45,293 nucleotides of DNA, from the NCBI GenBank assembly GCA_033557835.1, contig JAWQRO010000268.1, forward strand, positions 1 to 45,293, in the 5' to 3' direction. Positions 33,783-45,095 of this stretch are shown one piece after another. The translations under genes and the position numbers were made by a program. The stretch is from Helochares maculicollis (taxonomy: Eukaryota; Arthropoda; Insecta; Coleoptera; Hydrophilidae). The notes beneath the pieces are model-generated. The model saw only the letters and a program-made list of their open reading frames with translations. It was not told where the DNA came from and made no database searches. The stretch's first letter is position 1. Every line of letters starts with the position of its first letter.

Positions 33783-36700
33783 AGCTTTTCAGTGAAAACG
33801 TACATGAGTGGTGTTATTTTTAGTTGAAAGCTCAACTAGCGTTCGGGTAATTTGTAGGCTTGATAGTAGTGAGGCCGTAGAAAATTTAAATTTTCGTTGG
33901 GTATTTAGCGACTGAAATTTTATCTCTTTATCAAAATTTATGCTCTAACAGATTTTTGTATAGGAACGGAAGGCCCGCAGGATTAATACAAAGCAATAAA
34001 CATATTACACTAGGGTAAAGCGTTGTCAGGTTGGTACTAAATTATATTTATATGCAGGATGCGGTACTTTTATACGCTCTCACACATACATGCACACAGA
34101 GACTGAATAAATTATGATGCTTCATCGCGAATATGCATCTAAAAGGTACGAGGTACAAGCATGCAGCGAAAACATAAAATCTCTGTTCATGGTTTATCTA
34201 CGGCATGTGTGTATGGGACTGCTATATGTTTTCGATTTACGGGTTTTGTTTAAGTGTTTATAAAGGCACCGGTGAAGTGAATATAAATTTTGACGACGCG
34301 ACGCGACGGTACTCGGACGTGGGTGACAGAAGGAGGGGGTCGGTCGCGTACTTCTAATAAAAATATTAAACTGAATGAAGAATGTGTTTCAAATAAAAAT
34401 GGCAAAAATAAAAATATATTGATTCGTTGATTTGGTAAGTTACGGCTTGAGGGTGTGATCATGAATGATATTTTTACGCAAATCTTTGATTTTATGGTAT
34501 TAAAACGAGACGAGAGGCCGAATATTTGGAAAATTTATTGCATTATTAAGGATTTGGGCAAGTATAAAATTTATACCCGCTCGCTCGTAAAAGCGATATA
34601 AAATTTGTAAAAAGGAATCAATATACAGGAGTCATCAAGGCGTACAAAATTGTGTACAAATTTCATTACTTATTGCCTTTTTATATCTTATTTAATTTAT
34701 TTGACAGTTTGATAGCCACTTTAAAAACCCTCACTTTGGCGTGGTTTATGGCCAATTTTTCTATTGTAATAATCTTGCAGGACAACTCATGTAAAGTGTA
34801 ATCGCGTGATGGGATTTCTCGGGAAGACTTTCAGTTAGCAGTACAATAATTGATTGCTTTTAAGACGTTTCATTGTAATTGGAAATGTAGGAGGTTGTTA
34901 GTAGCAATAAATGGGCATTCTTTTTTCGTCTGGTGCTACTTTCATAATTAAACATTGTTTTAAAAATACGGCATTCCAAATGTTGCAAATGATAAGCTAT
35001 AAAAATAATTAAGCGTTTCATAAATATTAAAACGATTTGTGTAATATCATTGATGGCTACTCCATGGAAACGAATGCTTCTAGTATCTGAATCTTTTACT
35101 TTACCCTAATGTACAAATCTGTTTAGTCTGTTTATAGTAACCAAAAAATTCGATGTTTTTCTTTTCCAACGTTTCTAGTTATCGTATCGTGGGAAGGGAT
35201 GCATCATTATTTTCGAATCTAATTGTGCGCAAAGGATTAAAGACAGATGCCTGGGACTCTGCTTGGCAAAATATCAAAAAGATTCGCTACATTTCGTACA
35301 TCCTATACATGTGTTTTTTGAACGTTGTCTATATCTGTAAATGCCGAACCAGGTGTACATATAGAACAAAAACCTCCATATAAGAGGGGCGGCCAGAATG
35401 TATGGATCTTTTGTTCGGAGGAATGATTTGAGCTGACGTTTGAAATGAGTTGGTGAATAGATATGGATTTCAATGAGAATATTTTATTCTTCCTCAAGAT
35501 ATACCTATAGACGGACATCCACGGGCGGACGGACGGAATGCATAAATATGAAACAACATTCGTTATTATAAAGCAACATCCTTAAGGGGTTACACCAGCA
35601 TGTTTATGTTTCGGTTTTTATTTTGCCTGCAAGTAGTGCGACGCACTCTCTTTGAAAGAGGTTGTTTTTGTATTCAGTTAAAGATTCTGCTTTTATATTC
35701 ACATTCATTCAGAAAAGTTTTATGCAATCAAACTTTTGGACCACCAAGGCTCGAACGTCCACCGTTGATCAGCAGATATTTAATATACACACGATCTTTT
35801 ACATTGACATAAAATTTAAACTAACGAGACAAGAAAGTAAAAGCCAGGTTAATTAAGGTTAACAAACATGTACTGTTTACTGGTAATAGTAATTAATTTT
35901 GGGTTCACGATCCATCAGTTTTCAAACGGTTAGCTCTCCAACTGTGAGCTTAGTTGGTCCATCGCTTCGACGGACCACTCGTATGTGTTTCCACGTTGGT
36001 AACACTAATAATTACTTGACAATTATGGTCCTAATGAAAGTGGAAACGCTCGATAATAATTACACCTGCAGATTAACGACTTATTTCGCTCGCTGTTGAT
36101 TTGGAAAGATTTCTAAATTTTTAAAAGCCGCTCATTTGCAGCGATTTATACTATTAGCGTTCATTAAATAGAAATTTAGTTATTTGCCTAATAGCCTGTT
36201 TAAATTTCGTGTCTGTGTAATGAACCGGTGTCCGTCTGTCTATCGATGAAAGAACACACAAGCTTTATACAGATCGATATTGATTACCGTCCGGATTAAA
36301 TTATGTCTTCTTACTCGCATCCTCCTGCGTTTCAGCGTTCGTCTCTCTCGATACTCTAGTCAAATCCCAAAACGTTACTCTCAAATAGGTCCGACGAAAA
36401 GTATCATCATTAATCATAATTCCATCGGAGACAAAAAGCACTTTATCAATTTCAATGTAACAAAGCCGAGTATTGCTGTGTGAGCTAGCTAACCCTCGGA
36501 GACGACCTCACCAATAAAAACATTGCACCGGGACTGGAAACACCCGCGTCGAGCGGCGAAGCTCTAAATTTTATTTATGTGGCTAGAGATAAAGATTTCT
36601 ATAAATTCTTTTATTGAATATTTCTTTCGTAGCTGTATATATGTCTTCGTAAAACAAATATTTTTGAGCTCTCGTATGGTATACAATTTCAATATAGAAA

Positions 36701-36929
36701 TATAATATAAATATTTAATTGAAATACTAAGTGGGCTGAAAAATATCTTTGGCCTCTAAAAACAAAATATCTCTATCCTTGTCTTAGAGTTAAAAATTTA
36801 ACTAGAGCACTGTCAAAATTTAATCACATTTAATCCAATTATTCTCAAATTATTAGTGACTCTACGTCTGCTATTTTTGTTTACAATGAAATAAAGGCAA
36901 GGCTTTAGCCAGTATTTTTTTAAATTCAC
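33783..36929. other. no gene recognised; CG-rich patch and hairpin
   Basis: A CG-rich patch at 34290-34350 has overlapping CGACGCGACG units, the reverse complement of the word in the patch near 14721. A short CGGACGGACGGA tract lies at about 35525. 35890-36110 is relatively G+C-rich with an imperfect hairpin at 35955-35977 and several TAAT/ATTA homeodomain-type cores nearby. Open frames here (34250-34462, 35153-35383, 35303-35518, 35600-35856, 35899-36099, 36280-36483) lack family features. Confidence 0.5.
35955..35977. repeat. 10-bp hairpin with one mismatch
   Basis: TGGTCCATCG, loop CTT, CGACGGACCA. Nine of ten positions pair on the plus-strand RNA; the odd one is A/C, which would be a G-U wobble if the minus strand were transcribed. 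Confidence 0.5.
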
Positions 36930-37347
36930 TTACAATTATTTTCACCGACTACATCGAACATGGTAAAACAATCAATAAACAATATTACTGTGAGTTATTG
37001 GATCTATTGAACGTCAAGATCAAAGCCAAGCGTTGTCATTTCATGAAGAGAAAATTGCTCTTTCACCTAGACAACGCTGTGGCTCATTCAGCTTGTGATA
37101 GAATCGATAAATTGAAGAAATTGCGCAATGAATAAGTCCCTCACCCACAGTATTTGCCAGATTTGGCCCCCATATCTCTTATCCAGACTCAATAAGTGGC
37201 TCGCTGGAAAGAGGTATCACTTAAATGGGGAGGTTAAATACCTATTTTTAAGAACTCGAAGCTTCACTCTATTGATCTAATATCGAAATGTTGGAGGACT
37301 GTTACAACAAAGGCATTACTCTAGATGGAGACTACGTCGAAGAATAA
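36930..37347 (+). pseudogene. mariner transposase relic with natural C-terminus
   Basis: From 36932 one frame reads TIIFTDYIEHGKTINKQYYC then ELLDLLNVKIKAKR, matching the GIIFxDYLEKGKTINGEYYxxLLDxLxVxIxEKR block of mariner transposases of the SETMAR-like type. LLFHLDNAVAHSA near 37050 corresponds to VLFHQDNAPAHxS and keeps the second catalytic aspartate. After a TAA, VPHPQYLPDLAPIS near 37136 corresponds to LLPHPPYSPDLAPSD, where the third aspartate is lost. A +1 shift gives NKWLAGKRYHLNGEVKY from 37191, like KKWLAGKRFxSNEEV. After one more break, MLEDCYNKGITLDGDYVEE and TAA at 37345-37347 corresponds to RWTKCIELKGDYVEK and the true protein end. The 5' half is absent and no terminal inverted repeat is visible downstream. 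An old 5'-truncated copy. Confidence 0.93.
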
Positions 37348-39400
37348 AGTCATATTTTTATTAAAAACATGTTCTTTCTGACATTGTATATCTCTGTTTG
37401 TGTGAATTTGCCATTGATGTATTAATAATGGTTTCGGTTTCTGTTTGAGAAGTTGAAGCTATGAATAGTACGCTATGACTAACCCCTCATTCCGGCCCCG
37501 CTGAATGTATATAGCACGATTAGAATGTGATAACCAACCTCCAGTACCGGCTAAGATTAGTAATTGTTTGGTATAAGTGCTTTGGCCACAGATCATGTAC
37601 ACTTCGGGTACGTTGAATATAATGCTGTAGAATTTTTAAATCTGATTTATCAATCTGCTGTGAAATGAAGAAATGTGCATATCTTAGCAAAAGTTATTTT
37701 ATATTTATTTTTTGTAAGGTATGCTTCCTGTCGTATAGGATTTACCTCAAACTTACAATTCCAGGCAGCCATTAAAATTTGGAATTTCGTTTTTGAAAGC
37801 CATATTTTAATACATGATGCTCTCCTGTTTAGACTTACGTAACAAAAAGCACACAAAAACTAGATTTATATCTAACAGCACGCGAATCCAGCGACATACA
37901 GAAGATAAATGTAACACCATTCATTACGAGGCAGTCCAGGAAAACTTAGTATTTTGGCAACTAGCTGCAACAATAACATAGCCTCGCAGAGAAGAGAGCA
38001 TTATACATTCACCGAATCAACCAAATTCTCTGTTTAGCATTCTCATGAATAAGTTCTCCTATCTGCTTGCTTCTGGTCAGAATAGACAATCAATGTATAT
38101 GTGGCATTACCATTACCACTCGATGTACTTTATTGATCTGGGATCAGCGCGTTCGACACGACAGATGTGACGGACACCATCCATAATGAATATTGTTACC
38201 GTATAGTGTCATTACGAGGCGCAAAATAAATCGATTTCTGGGGAAATGTAGAACGCACAACAAAAGAATAATGAAAACAACACGGGTATACCGAGCAGCG
38301 CGTATTGTTACATGCAAGAGATGCTTATTTAGTTTCCAAATAATACGTCAAATTTTTTACACATAGGGGTGTCATAATGAAATATGATTTAATGGATATA
38401 TGCAAATTATTTATGACGGTCCCCTTTGCTTTTGTAGTAAAAGGTACCTACATAAATACGCTTTTGATTAAACGCCAATTATTTTTATTGAATATTGTTT
38501 GTTTTGTTACGACAATTTAATTTATGCTAGCACGCAAAGACTAGCCGATCATAAATAGTGTTACAACATGTATGTTTGTTGATACATATGTCAGGAAACT
38601 ATTTTTTTATAGAATTTATATTTATTTATTACAAATTGATCGTAGATATTAGCATGACTAGTCGCTAAAATTGAACGACAAATTTTGCTTCACTGAACTA
38701 CTTCCTACGTTTACTTATATATTTAAATTAATATTCAGTTCCTATCATTTGTGCGTATTTACATTTGCTTCATTATAGGTTTCTAGCAAATGCCAGCAAA
38801 TTTGCTTTAAATTTACACATTTTTCCTTTGCACGATTATTACCAAATACACATCTCGAATTGCAACCGTCACCGTTAATGATGCTGCTAAACATTTATAC
38901 TGATGTCCATCATAGTTACACAATATTCATTTCGAGTTCTATTTGCAAACTAATTTATTAATATTGTCTGCCGACGTGCGAAATATTAAAAAATATGTGA
39001 ACGATGTAATGTTGAAACTTATAGGGAATGCCGGTGTCTCGTCACCTATTACATTAGTTTATAATAAATATATGCTTCAAAATTATTTCTTGCATGAATC
39101 CATTAATTAATTACATTACCTTTATTCCTTGGGACAGAATATTAGATGACAGTTGCGGTAAACATATTTAAGTACTTTAAATTCAATAAAAGAATATACA
39201 TGCTTTTCTTGTTATTAAAAGTCAGGTTTTTCACCATAATCATAGTTATCTCAACCACAGCTCCCTAGTGAATTTGATATTACTTTGAAGCCGAATTAAT
39301 GTAATGATAAGGCAACTTTGAAAACAAGTCTATTATTGAAGTCCAAGAAATTTTAAAATGTATACGAATTTGATACGCTAATAGATTCCTGCTTTGAGTT
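37348..39400. other. A+T-rich, no gene recognised
   Basis: Stops in all frames. 37480-37570 and 38130-38300 are slightly G+C-richer without coding features. The minus-strand frame at 37856-37650 has no recognised family. Confidence 0.55.
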
Positions 39401-39404
39401 TTAA

Positions 39405-39420
39405 GGGGGTATTCTAGTGT
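39405..39420 (+). repeat. left terminal inverted repeat
   Basis: GGGGGTATTCTAGTGT, directly after TTAA; an exact match to the reverse complement of the right end. Confidence 0.97.
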
Positions 39421-39565
39421 CGAAAATTGAAAAAAATCGACCAATTTTTTTTCATATTCCTAAAGTTTAGACATTCAAGAATATGTCATTAAAAATATTT
39501 TTCAAAATTCTCATTAGTTTCAGAGTTATAGCCGTTTGTAGTAACGGTTATGTGCAGCAAAAAGA

Positions 39566-40160
39566 GCGAATAAAGGTATTGGTGGCAAGGGTGCTGGTAA
39601 GCTCACTGATAAGCTCATCAATGAGTTGTCTTTGTATTACAAACGAAAATCGTCAGCACATGAATTGTTGTACTAGTTGATGCAAGTATCTACAGGCAAT
39701 GGAAGCCGGCACTATTGACGAACTTAACCATGAAAATCCTCTTCTAAATGACGACGTTTTACGAGTAATAAAACCAATTTATGAAAGTTTAACAACTGAT
39801 GATTTGATGACACGATGTTTGGGTTCTGAAACCCAAAATACTAACGAATCTTTGAATTCGTTGATATGGACTTTTGATCCGAAGCACATTCACGCTGAAC
39901 CGAAGACAATTGAAATTGCGACTTTCTTAGCGGTTTGTATTTTTAATGAAGGCTTCATCCCTATACTAAAAATCCTAAGTGCTATGAGAATCTCAATTGG
40001 CCCAGAAGCTAATGCCTTCGCAGCGAGACGGGATGAAGCGCGTCTTCAGCGCTCGGAACTTCGGGCTTCAGAATCACCGAAAACTTGTCCGAAAACTTTA
40101 AACGCGTTTTTCTCGAAACTACTTTTTTCGGGCTGGAGGGACGGATATCTCGAGTTCTAA
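39566..40160 (+). pseudogene. broken transposase with Mutator-like transposase domain
   Basis: Two fragments in different frames. First, 39566-39676 reads ANKGIGGKGAGKLTDKLINE and then LSLYYKRK before drifting to a stop, like the family's GVGGKGxGKLTDxxIxxLxxYYG block. Second, 39699-40160 is a 153-codon open frame starting MEAGTIDELNHENPLLNDDV. It contains IKPIYESLTTDDLMTRCLG, TQNTNESLNSLIWTFDPKH, and IEIATFLAVCIFNEGFIPIL, ending with IGPEANAFAARRDEARLQRS, all in the order known for this family (PIYxxLTxDDLLxRCLGGxTQNxNESFNxxIW, then IAxxxAVxxFNDG, then IGxNxxxFCxxxDExRIxxAE). Between the two, about 60 family residues, including a cysteine/tryptophan-rich segment, are missing, and the N-terminal half of the protein is absent. 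Hence inactive. The second fragment is the longest coding-like frame in the window and the one with the clearest homology. It may still be mistaken for a host gene in automatic annotation. Confidence 0.92.
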
Positions 40161-40620
40161 TGGACCCATTTCCTTCAAATTTGGAGGGTATGTTCTTTAT
40201 ACATCCCTTTATCGTATGAATCACGACCATAACGATAACTTTTCACTTTTCACTTTGAAAAAGCTCGAAAGTGTTGAAAAATCAGGCAAAAACATTTTTT
40301 TTTCAAACTGCCGCCATTTTTTCAAAAATTTTTTTCTTGACCGTGGTTCATACGATAGCGGCATCTATAATAATTATAATGTTGGCATTTTTTTTATTTT
40401 TATGATCACCAGGAGGGTCGAATTCACGTCCTCCAAGACAACTTTTTTTTGGGACCCCCCACTTTGACTCTCCATAACTTTGTGGATTAAATATTTGTTT
40501 TGTAAATTATTTTATGTACTACTAAAATATCAGTAAACAAACTTTAAAAAAATGGATAGTAAAAATATTATTTGTTTCAATTTTACAGCGCTTCAAAAAC
40601 CGGGCGAAATTCGTGCCTCT

Positions 40621-40636
40621 ACACTAGAATACCCCC
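40621..40636 (-). repeat. right terminal inverted repeat
   Basis: ACACTAGAATACCCCC, directly before TTAA; the exact reverse complement of the left end. Confidence 0.97.
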
Positions 40637-40640
40637 TTAA

Positions 40641-43600
40641 AAATCGAGCTACTGCTACATAGCCAAACATGAAAATTGCTATAATATTGTAAAGTTTTAT
40701 TATTATTATAAAGTAAAACCAACTTTCATTCTCTCCATGTCAACACTTGGAAATATTTTGCAGCTTCTTTTGCGGGCTAAGTAATACTAGGTTTGCTATT
40801 TCTAAATCATCGATTCTAAAAAAAATTGTTTTAGAAGGGAAATGCTTCTGCAAACATAATGAATGGGTACTGTAACTAACACAACACTTAAAAGTTGTAT
40901 CCATAATTGAAATACAGTCATATATGCAGCCATGATTCTTACGGACCAGGTTGTCTAATTGAGGTAGTCACAAAAAAACGTGATTCATATTGTTCTGAAT
41001 GATATAAATATAGTAAAAAATCGAACACATGCACGTTTGCCGTTTTTTGACGTTGTTTTATTATAGTGCAATGAAATTTTTATGCCTATAAGTGCATCCT
41101 GTTTAAAATCCAAGAGGAATGTTGACACAAAAATTTCTTCAATTTTAGTGTGAAAGGTCCGAGAAGTTGAGAGCTAGATATAGAAGGAAAGCTATAATAA
41201 TTGTGTTTAACAACCAGGAAGCTGAAAGAACAGCTAGAACAATGCTAGAGCAAGAAAAGTTGTTAGCAATAAAATTACAAGTATATCCAAACAAGAAAAA
41301 AATAAGATTGTTCAGCAATGGTTCAAAGTTCTATGCTTCTAAACACCAGGTCGAAATATTTCAAAATGTTGAAAAGTGTTTTACCTCCCACTTGGCTTTT
41401 GGAAAGCGGACAAATATGATTTCGACCTATAAATGACGCTACAAAACCCTTATCTTCGTCATTTAACTAAATAGCAGTATGTAATTCTTCTTGGTATACT
41501 GACTTAAGGTGCATACCGATCGATATTTGAAAGAAATAAGTAAGTAGAACTACCACAAATAAATATAAAGTAACAACTTGCTACTGCAGTACTAATATTT
41601 TTGTTTCTGTAAATTAATTTCAGATATATCTATTTATAAAACTTGGAATATCAAACCATTCGCTTTAACTGAATTATGAAAGCAATACTTATATATTTTA
41701 AAGATGTTTATGCAATACAAGTACTTCTAAAAGAATTTGTAAACGAATGAAAATATTCCAGCAACGGTAAATGCTCAACATGGCGATACATTGCCCGAGA
41801 AATGCAATTCCAATTATTTAAAATAAAGATGAATTTTCGATACTTCGAAGGACTTGAAATAATTTCCAATATATCCAATATAAAATATTAAAGGATTCTA
41901 AAATTTATTTTCCATTCCATTGTAGCATATCTATTTCAATTACATGTAAAAGACATAGTAGTAATTAATAGTTTCCTTTCAGAATTTATTGATGATGTAT
42001 CTATACGCAGACAGCAACAAAGCATTAAAGGAATTCATATGCAAACCTCATTTCAGAACAAGTTGGAAAAATTCAGTGCTGTAAAATACTGCGAATATTC
42101 TTTGCAACCGTTCATAAATTGAGAACACTACGAAAAGTATTTGGAACTTCTATCAAAATTGCATATTTATTGATTTCATCGTGTCTTGTTGCTTAGCTAA
42201 TACAGAATCAGTCAATAAGTCACACCAAGTTTAGCCTTCAATTATTTGAATCTAATGGACCAAATCTTGGAAGTCGAAAACTTCTATAGCATCATTAAAG
42301 ATTCGTTTTCTGAAATAAAAAACTCGACTTAATGGTTCTAAAGCGTCGCAAGAATATAATACGTAATAAAACATATAATAATCGATTATAAACTTCTTGT
42401 ATTCAGAGCTTCGCGTCGCCCTTCTTTCTTTACGACTTTAAATAATGGTGGTAATCAATATACATTTACCTCCGAGATACGTCATGCCATATTTAGTTAC
42501 AAAAGCATTTTCATTTTTAAATGGCTGATTGTTCATTAAGATCATTTATTTTCTCGTCTGTTTTGTGAGCAAATCAACATCATCTGTTAAAAATGGCGAG
42601 CCATTACCTGCATTCATAAGCGAATTCAGAAAGAGAGCGAGAAAGAGACGCAAAGAAATAACCACTTTTCAGTGCCATTATATCCATTACATTCGCGTTG
42701 AAATATCCGTTGTTAATGTAGAAGACGATACACTGCCAGCCATTTCTAAAGGAGACGTCCTTAATGACGACTAATCTATTCATTCTGAACGATTGTAAAC
42801 AGCAGCAACATCTCTTGGATGGCGCCTCACCTAACTTTATTAAACCAGTCAGTCGAGAGAAATAAAATATAAGCAAAAAGTATTGAAGAACGTGCATATA
42901 GATGGGTGATAGAATTACGAGCGGATATTTGACGAGCTTCTAAACAAGGTAATGACATCACAAATTCTGAAATAATTTTATTATACATAAATTACTCGCC
43001 TCTTAGAACTGAGTGAGCTACTGAGAGATTGGAATGAAATATAAGGTTTGTTGCTTTAAGAATGAAACTGTCAAAAGTATTTCTTGAGTCAGTTTATGTA
43101 AACACTCTCATCACAAAATGCATGACTTTCAGGGACGTCGTTTTTAAACGGCGAATTTGTAAAAAGCTAAGGCTTATAAACTATGCAGAAAATAAACGGC
43201 AACTTAAGAGTAATACTTAAAAAATGTAAGAACTTGTTCGCTTTATCGTAAAGACTCAATTTATCCAAAGCACTTAAAGCTACAATGGTTCTTTATGTCC
43301 TTCTTTTTGTTCGTCCGCTTAGCTACGGGACATTTTTCTTCAATTTGAGTTGAGTACATATACATTTCCCAACGTCTATTTGAGTTGGCAATATTGCCAA
43401 TGTTACTCCAGTTTAATACGGAATGATTCTTTACTTCTTATAAACGTTTAAATTATATTTAGACTGCGTGGATTTACTACTTTTCGTAGATAATGTTGCC
43501 ATTTCTTTTAAGAAACTGAATTTTCAATTTCATTTCCTCGATTTCAGACAAACATGTTGCAATGATTTTTTCGATAGATTGGTGGATATTATTGAAAATG

Positions 43601-44183
43601 CATTTAGCATTTCTTGTTCATTATATTTAATTGTCTGATTTAATTGTTGTGTTTCTTTAAATATGTTTTAAGATTATTTAACAATGTTGTAACGCCAAAG
43701 TCATGTATATTGGAGTTGAGAAAGTTATTTAATATTTAAAACATAAAATTATAAAGAATATTTAAAATATACTATATATATAGTTAAAATAAAAATGAAA
43801 AGATAAAAATCATGAATTTTGAGAGACTTTGCTAAAACGAGTGGATGAATGTGAAAATATGATAATAGTTAGAAACAAATGAGAACAATTGGATTGTAAA
43901 ACTGGCAAAAATACAAGCCAAAAATTTAAAAGTCAAGTGAGAAAAATTGTATTTTGCAAATTGATTGGTTCACGCAGGTACTAAAAAGCAGAAATAGTCA
44001 AACTGAATATTGCCAAGAAAACATATCCTAATACAAGAAAATATATTTGAATAACAATAAGAGGTGAAAAACTGAGGATATGAAAGTAGAAAATATTAAA
44101 TGAGTTGAAAATTATGGGCCGTTTATGTACTTTTAGTTGCAGCAAGGAAAAGACAGTAGATTTGAAACGGAAAAACTGAAGAC
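40641..44183. other. A+T-rich, nothing assigned
   Basis: Frames at 41167-41436 (+) and 42529-42774 (+)/42897-42604 (-) have no recognised family. A FIDDVSI word at about 41984 recalls a retrotransposon polymerase motif but has no supporting neighbours. 43620-44180 becomes purine-rich on the plus strand and may hold an unrecognisable upstream part of the retrotransposon relic that follows. Confidence 0.5.
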
Positions 44184-44900
44184 GTTACTGATGAGACGTT
44201 AAAGAAACTGATAATAGATAGGACATCTGGTGAAGATAGACGTAAATCAAAATCTATAAAAAGGCAACATCTAGAAAGGACAACAGATAGAGAATATACT
44301 CTAATTCAACGAGAGTTATGCCAAAAATTATTACCAAGGACTAGATGTTAAAATGCTTACCACCAATGGAAAGAAATTTTTATGTGAAATCGATCTCAAA
44401 AGAGCGTTTAATTTATTGTTGATAGGAATTCTTACAAAACATAATCTAGGCAATCAAGATAAAGCTGTAAGCTGGTGATGGATATAATAATATTTTACTT
44501 ACCGCAATGTCCTGAGGTAAGGAGGAATTCCAAACCAATTGTTGTTTATAATAAAGTTCCTGAAAGCGGTGTTGATTAAAAAGTTATTGTATACTGACGA
44601 GTTAATGCTGATGGTAAAACTGAAATTGTCAGTTGATATGATGCACCTAAACAATATTGAAATATCATACCTTGGATCTATTACAGATAATAAAATTGAC
44701 ATAGCCAATGGCGGAAAATACAGTATATTTAGAGATTTTTAAATGAATTTAATAAATATATTTTTTATTAAGAAAAAGAAGGTAGTAGATCCATAAGTAT
44801 TAAGGTTTGTAATAATGCTCTAAGCCTAATCTATAGAAGCAAAACATTAAATAAAAAGCTACCAGACATAAATGAAATAGAGCCATTGGAGCAAGATAAA
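44184..44900 (+). pseudogene. non-LTR retrotransposon reverse-transcriptase relic
   Basis: A degraded LINE second ORF. A 55-codon open stretch from about 44184 contains TEDVTDETLKKLIIDRTSGE and REYTLIQRELCQKL, resembling the linker between endonuclease and polymerase in insect elements (LSxETxxLIxERR..., REYxELxKxIRKK). LCEIDLKRAFNLLLIGILTK at about 44379-44440 corresponds to the IDLKKAFDSV motif (polymerase motif A, with the catalytic aspartate kept and the second one changed). GGIPNQLLFII near 44525 may correspond to RQGDxLSPLLFNI. LLYTDELMLMVK near 44590 corresponds to the YADD motif, with the aspartate pair changed to DE. NIEISYLGSITDNKID near 44655 corresponds to the FKYLGSIITxDGxID motif. 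Several stops and frameshifts follow and the sequence fades by 44900. Exact clade (RTE/jockey-like) not determined. Confidence 0.78.
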
Positions 44901-45049
44901 GAAGTGTATGTTTAAGAAAATTTTAATTAAAGAAAACTAAATGTAAAACCATGTCTTAAACTAATAACAACTAGACTTAAATTTGATATGGATATGTAGT
45001 ATAGTATAGTATATTATATACTTATATACTATATTTATACTAATATTTA

Positions 45050-45050
<1 letters not shown>
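44901..45050. other. A+T-rich lead-in to the TA repeat
   Basis: Degenerate TAGTA/TATAC units from about 44995 run into the microsatellite; may be its decayed edge. Confidence 0.5.

Positions 45051-45091
<41 letters not shown>
45051..45091. repeat. (TA)n microsatellite
   Basis: Twenty and a half uninterrupted TA units (41 bp). Likely length-polymorphic and prone to cruciform formation. Confidence 0.97.

Positions 45092-45095
<4 letters not shown>

Larger units (their letters stand above)
39401..40640 (+). mobile_element. DNA transposon with perfect 16-bp TIRs and TTAA flanks, Mutator-like-domain transposase remnant
   Basis: The element proper is 39405-40636 (1232 bp). Its ends are the 16-bp GGGGGTATTCTAGTGT and its exact reverse complement, and each is flanked by TTAA (39401-39404 and 40637-40640), as expected for a 4-bp target duplication. 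Subterminal sequences differ after the 16 bp. Inside, a plus-strand reading shows pieces of a transposase carrying the Mutator-like transposase domain known from many arthropod repeats. TTAA duplication is typical of the piggyBac and Kolobok superfamilies, not of classical Mutator, so I place it near Kolobok-type elements by inference. It is probably an internally deleted, non-autonomous copy: the N-terminal part of the protein is absent, while both ends are intact. Intact ends suggest the most recent insertion in the window. Confidence 0.93.

Noticed and set aside
39483..39680. 65-codon plus-strand open frame at the left of the TTAA element
   Set aside because: The family-matching frame over 39566-39676 is a different one (GIGGKGAGKLTD...); this frame has no homology.
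40009..40230. 73-codon minus-strand open frame inside the TTAA element
   Set aside because: Antisense to the recognisable transposase fragment.
40960..40970. TGAGGTAGT, the let-7 microRNA seed region
   Set aside because: The match ends after nine bases and there is no complementary arm nearby to form a precursor.
41167..41436. 89-codon plus-strand open frame, charged and helix-like
   Set aside because: No recognised domain, and its length is unremarkable in A+T-rich DNA.
41984..42110. FIDDVSI resembling a retrotransposon polymerase YxDD motif
   Set aside because: No other polymerase, RNase H or integrase motif surrounds it in any frame.
45051..45091. TA run considered as a LINE tail or an origin-like element
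   Set aside because: Nothing links it structurally to the retrotransposon relic; a simple microsatellite is the plainer reading.
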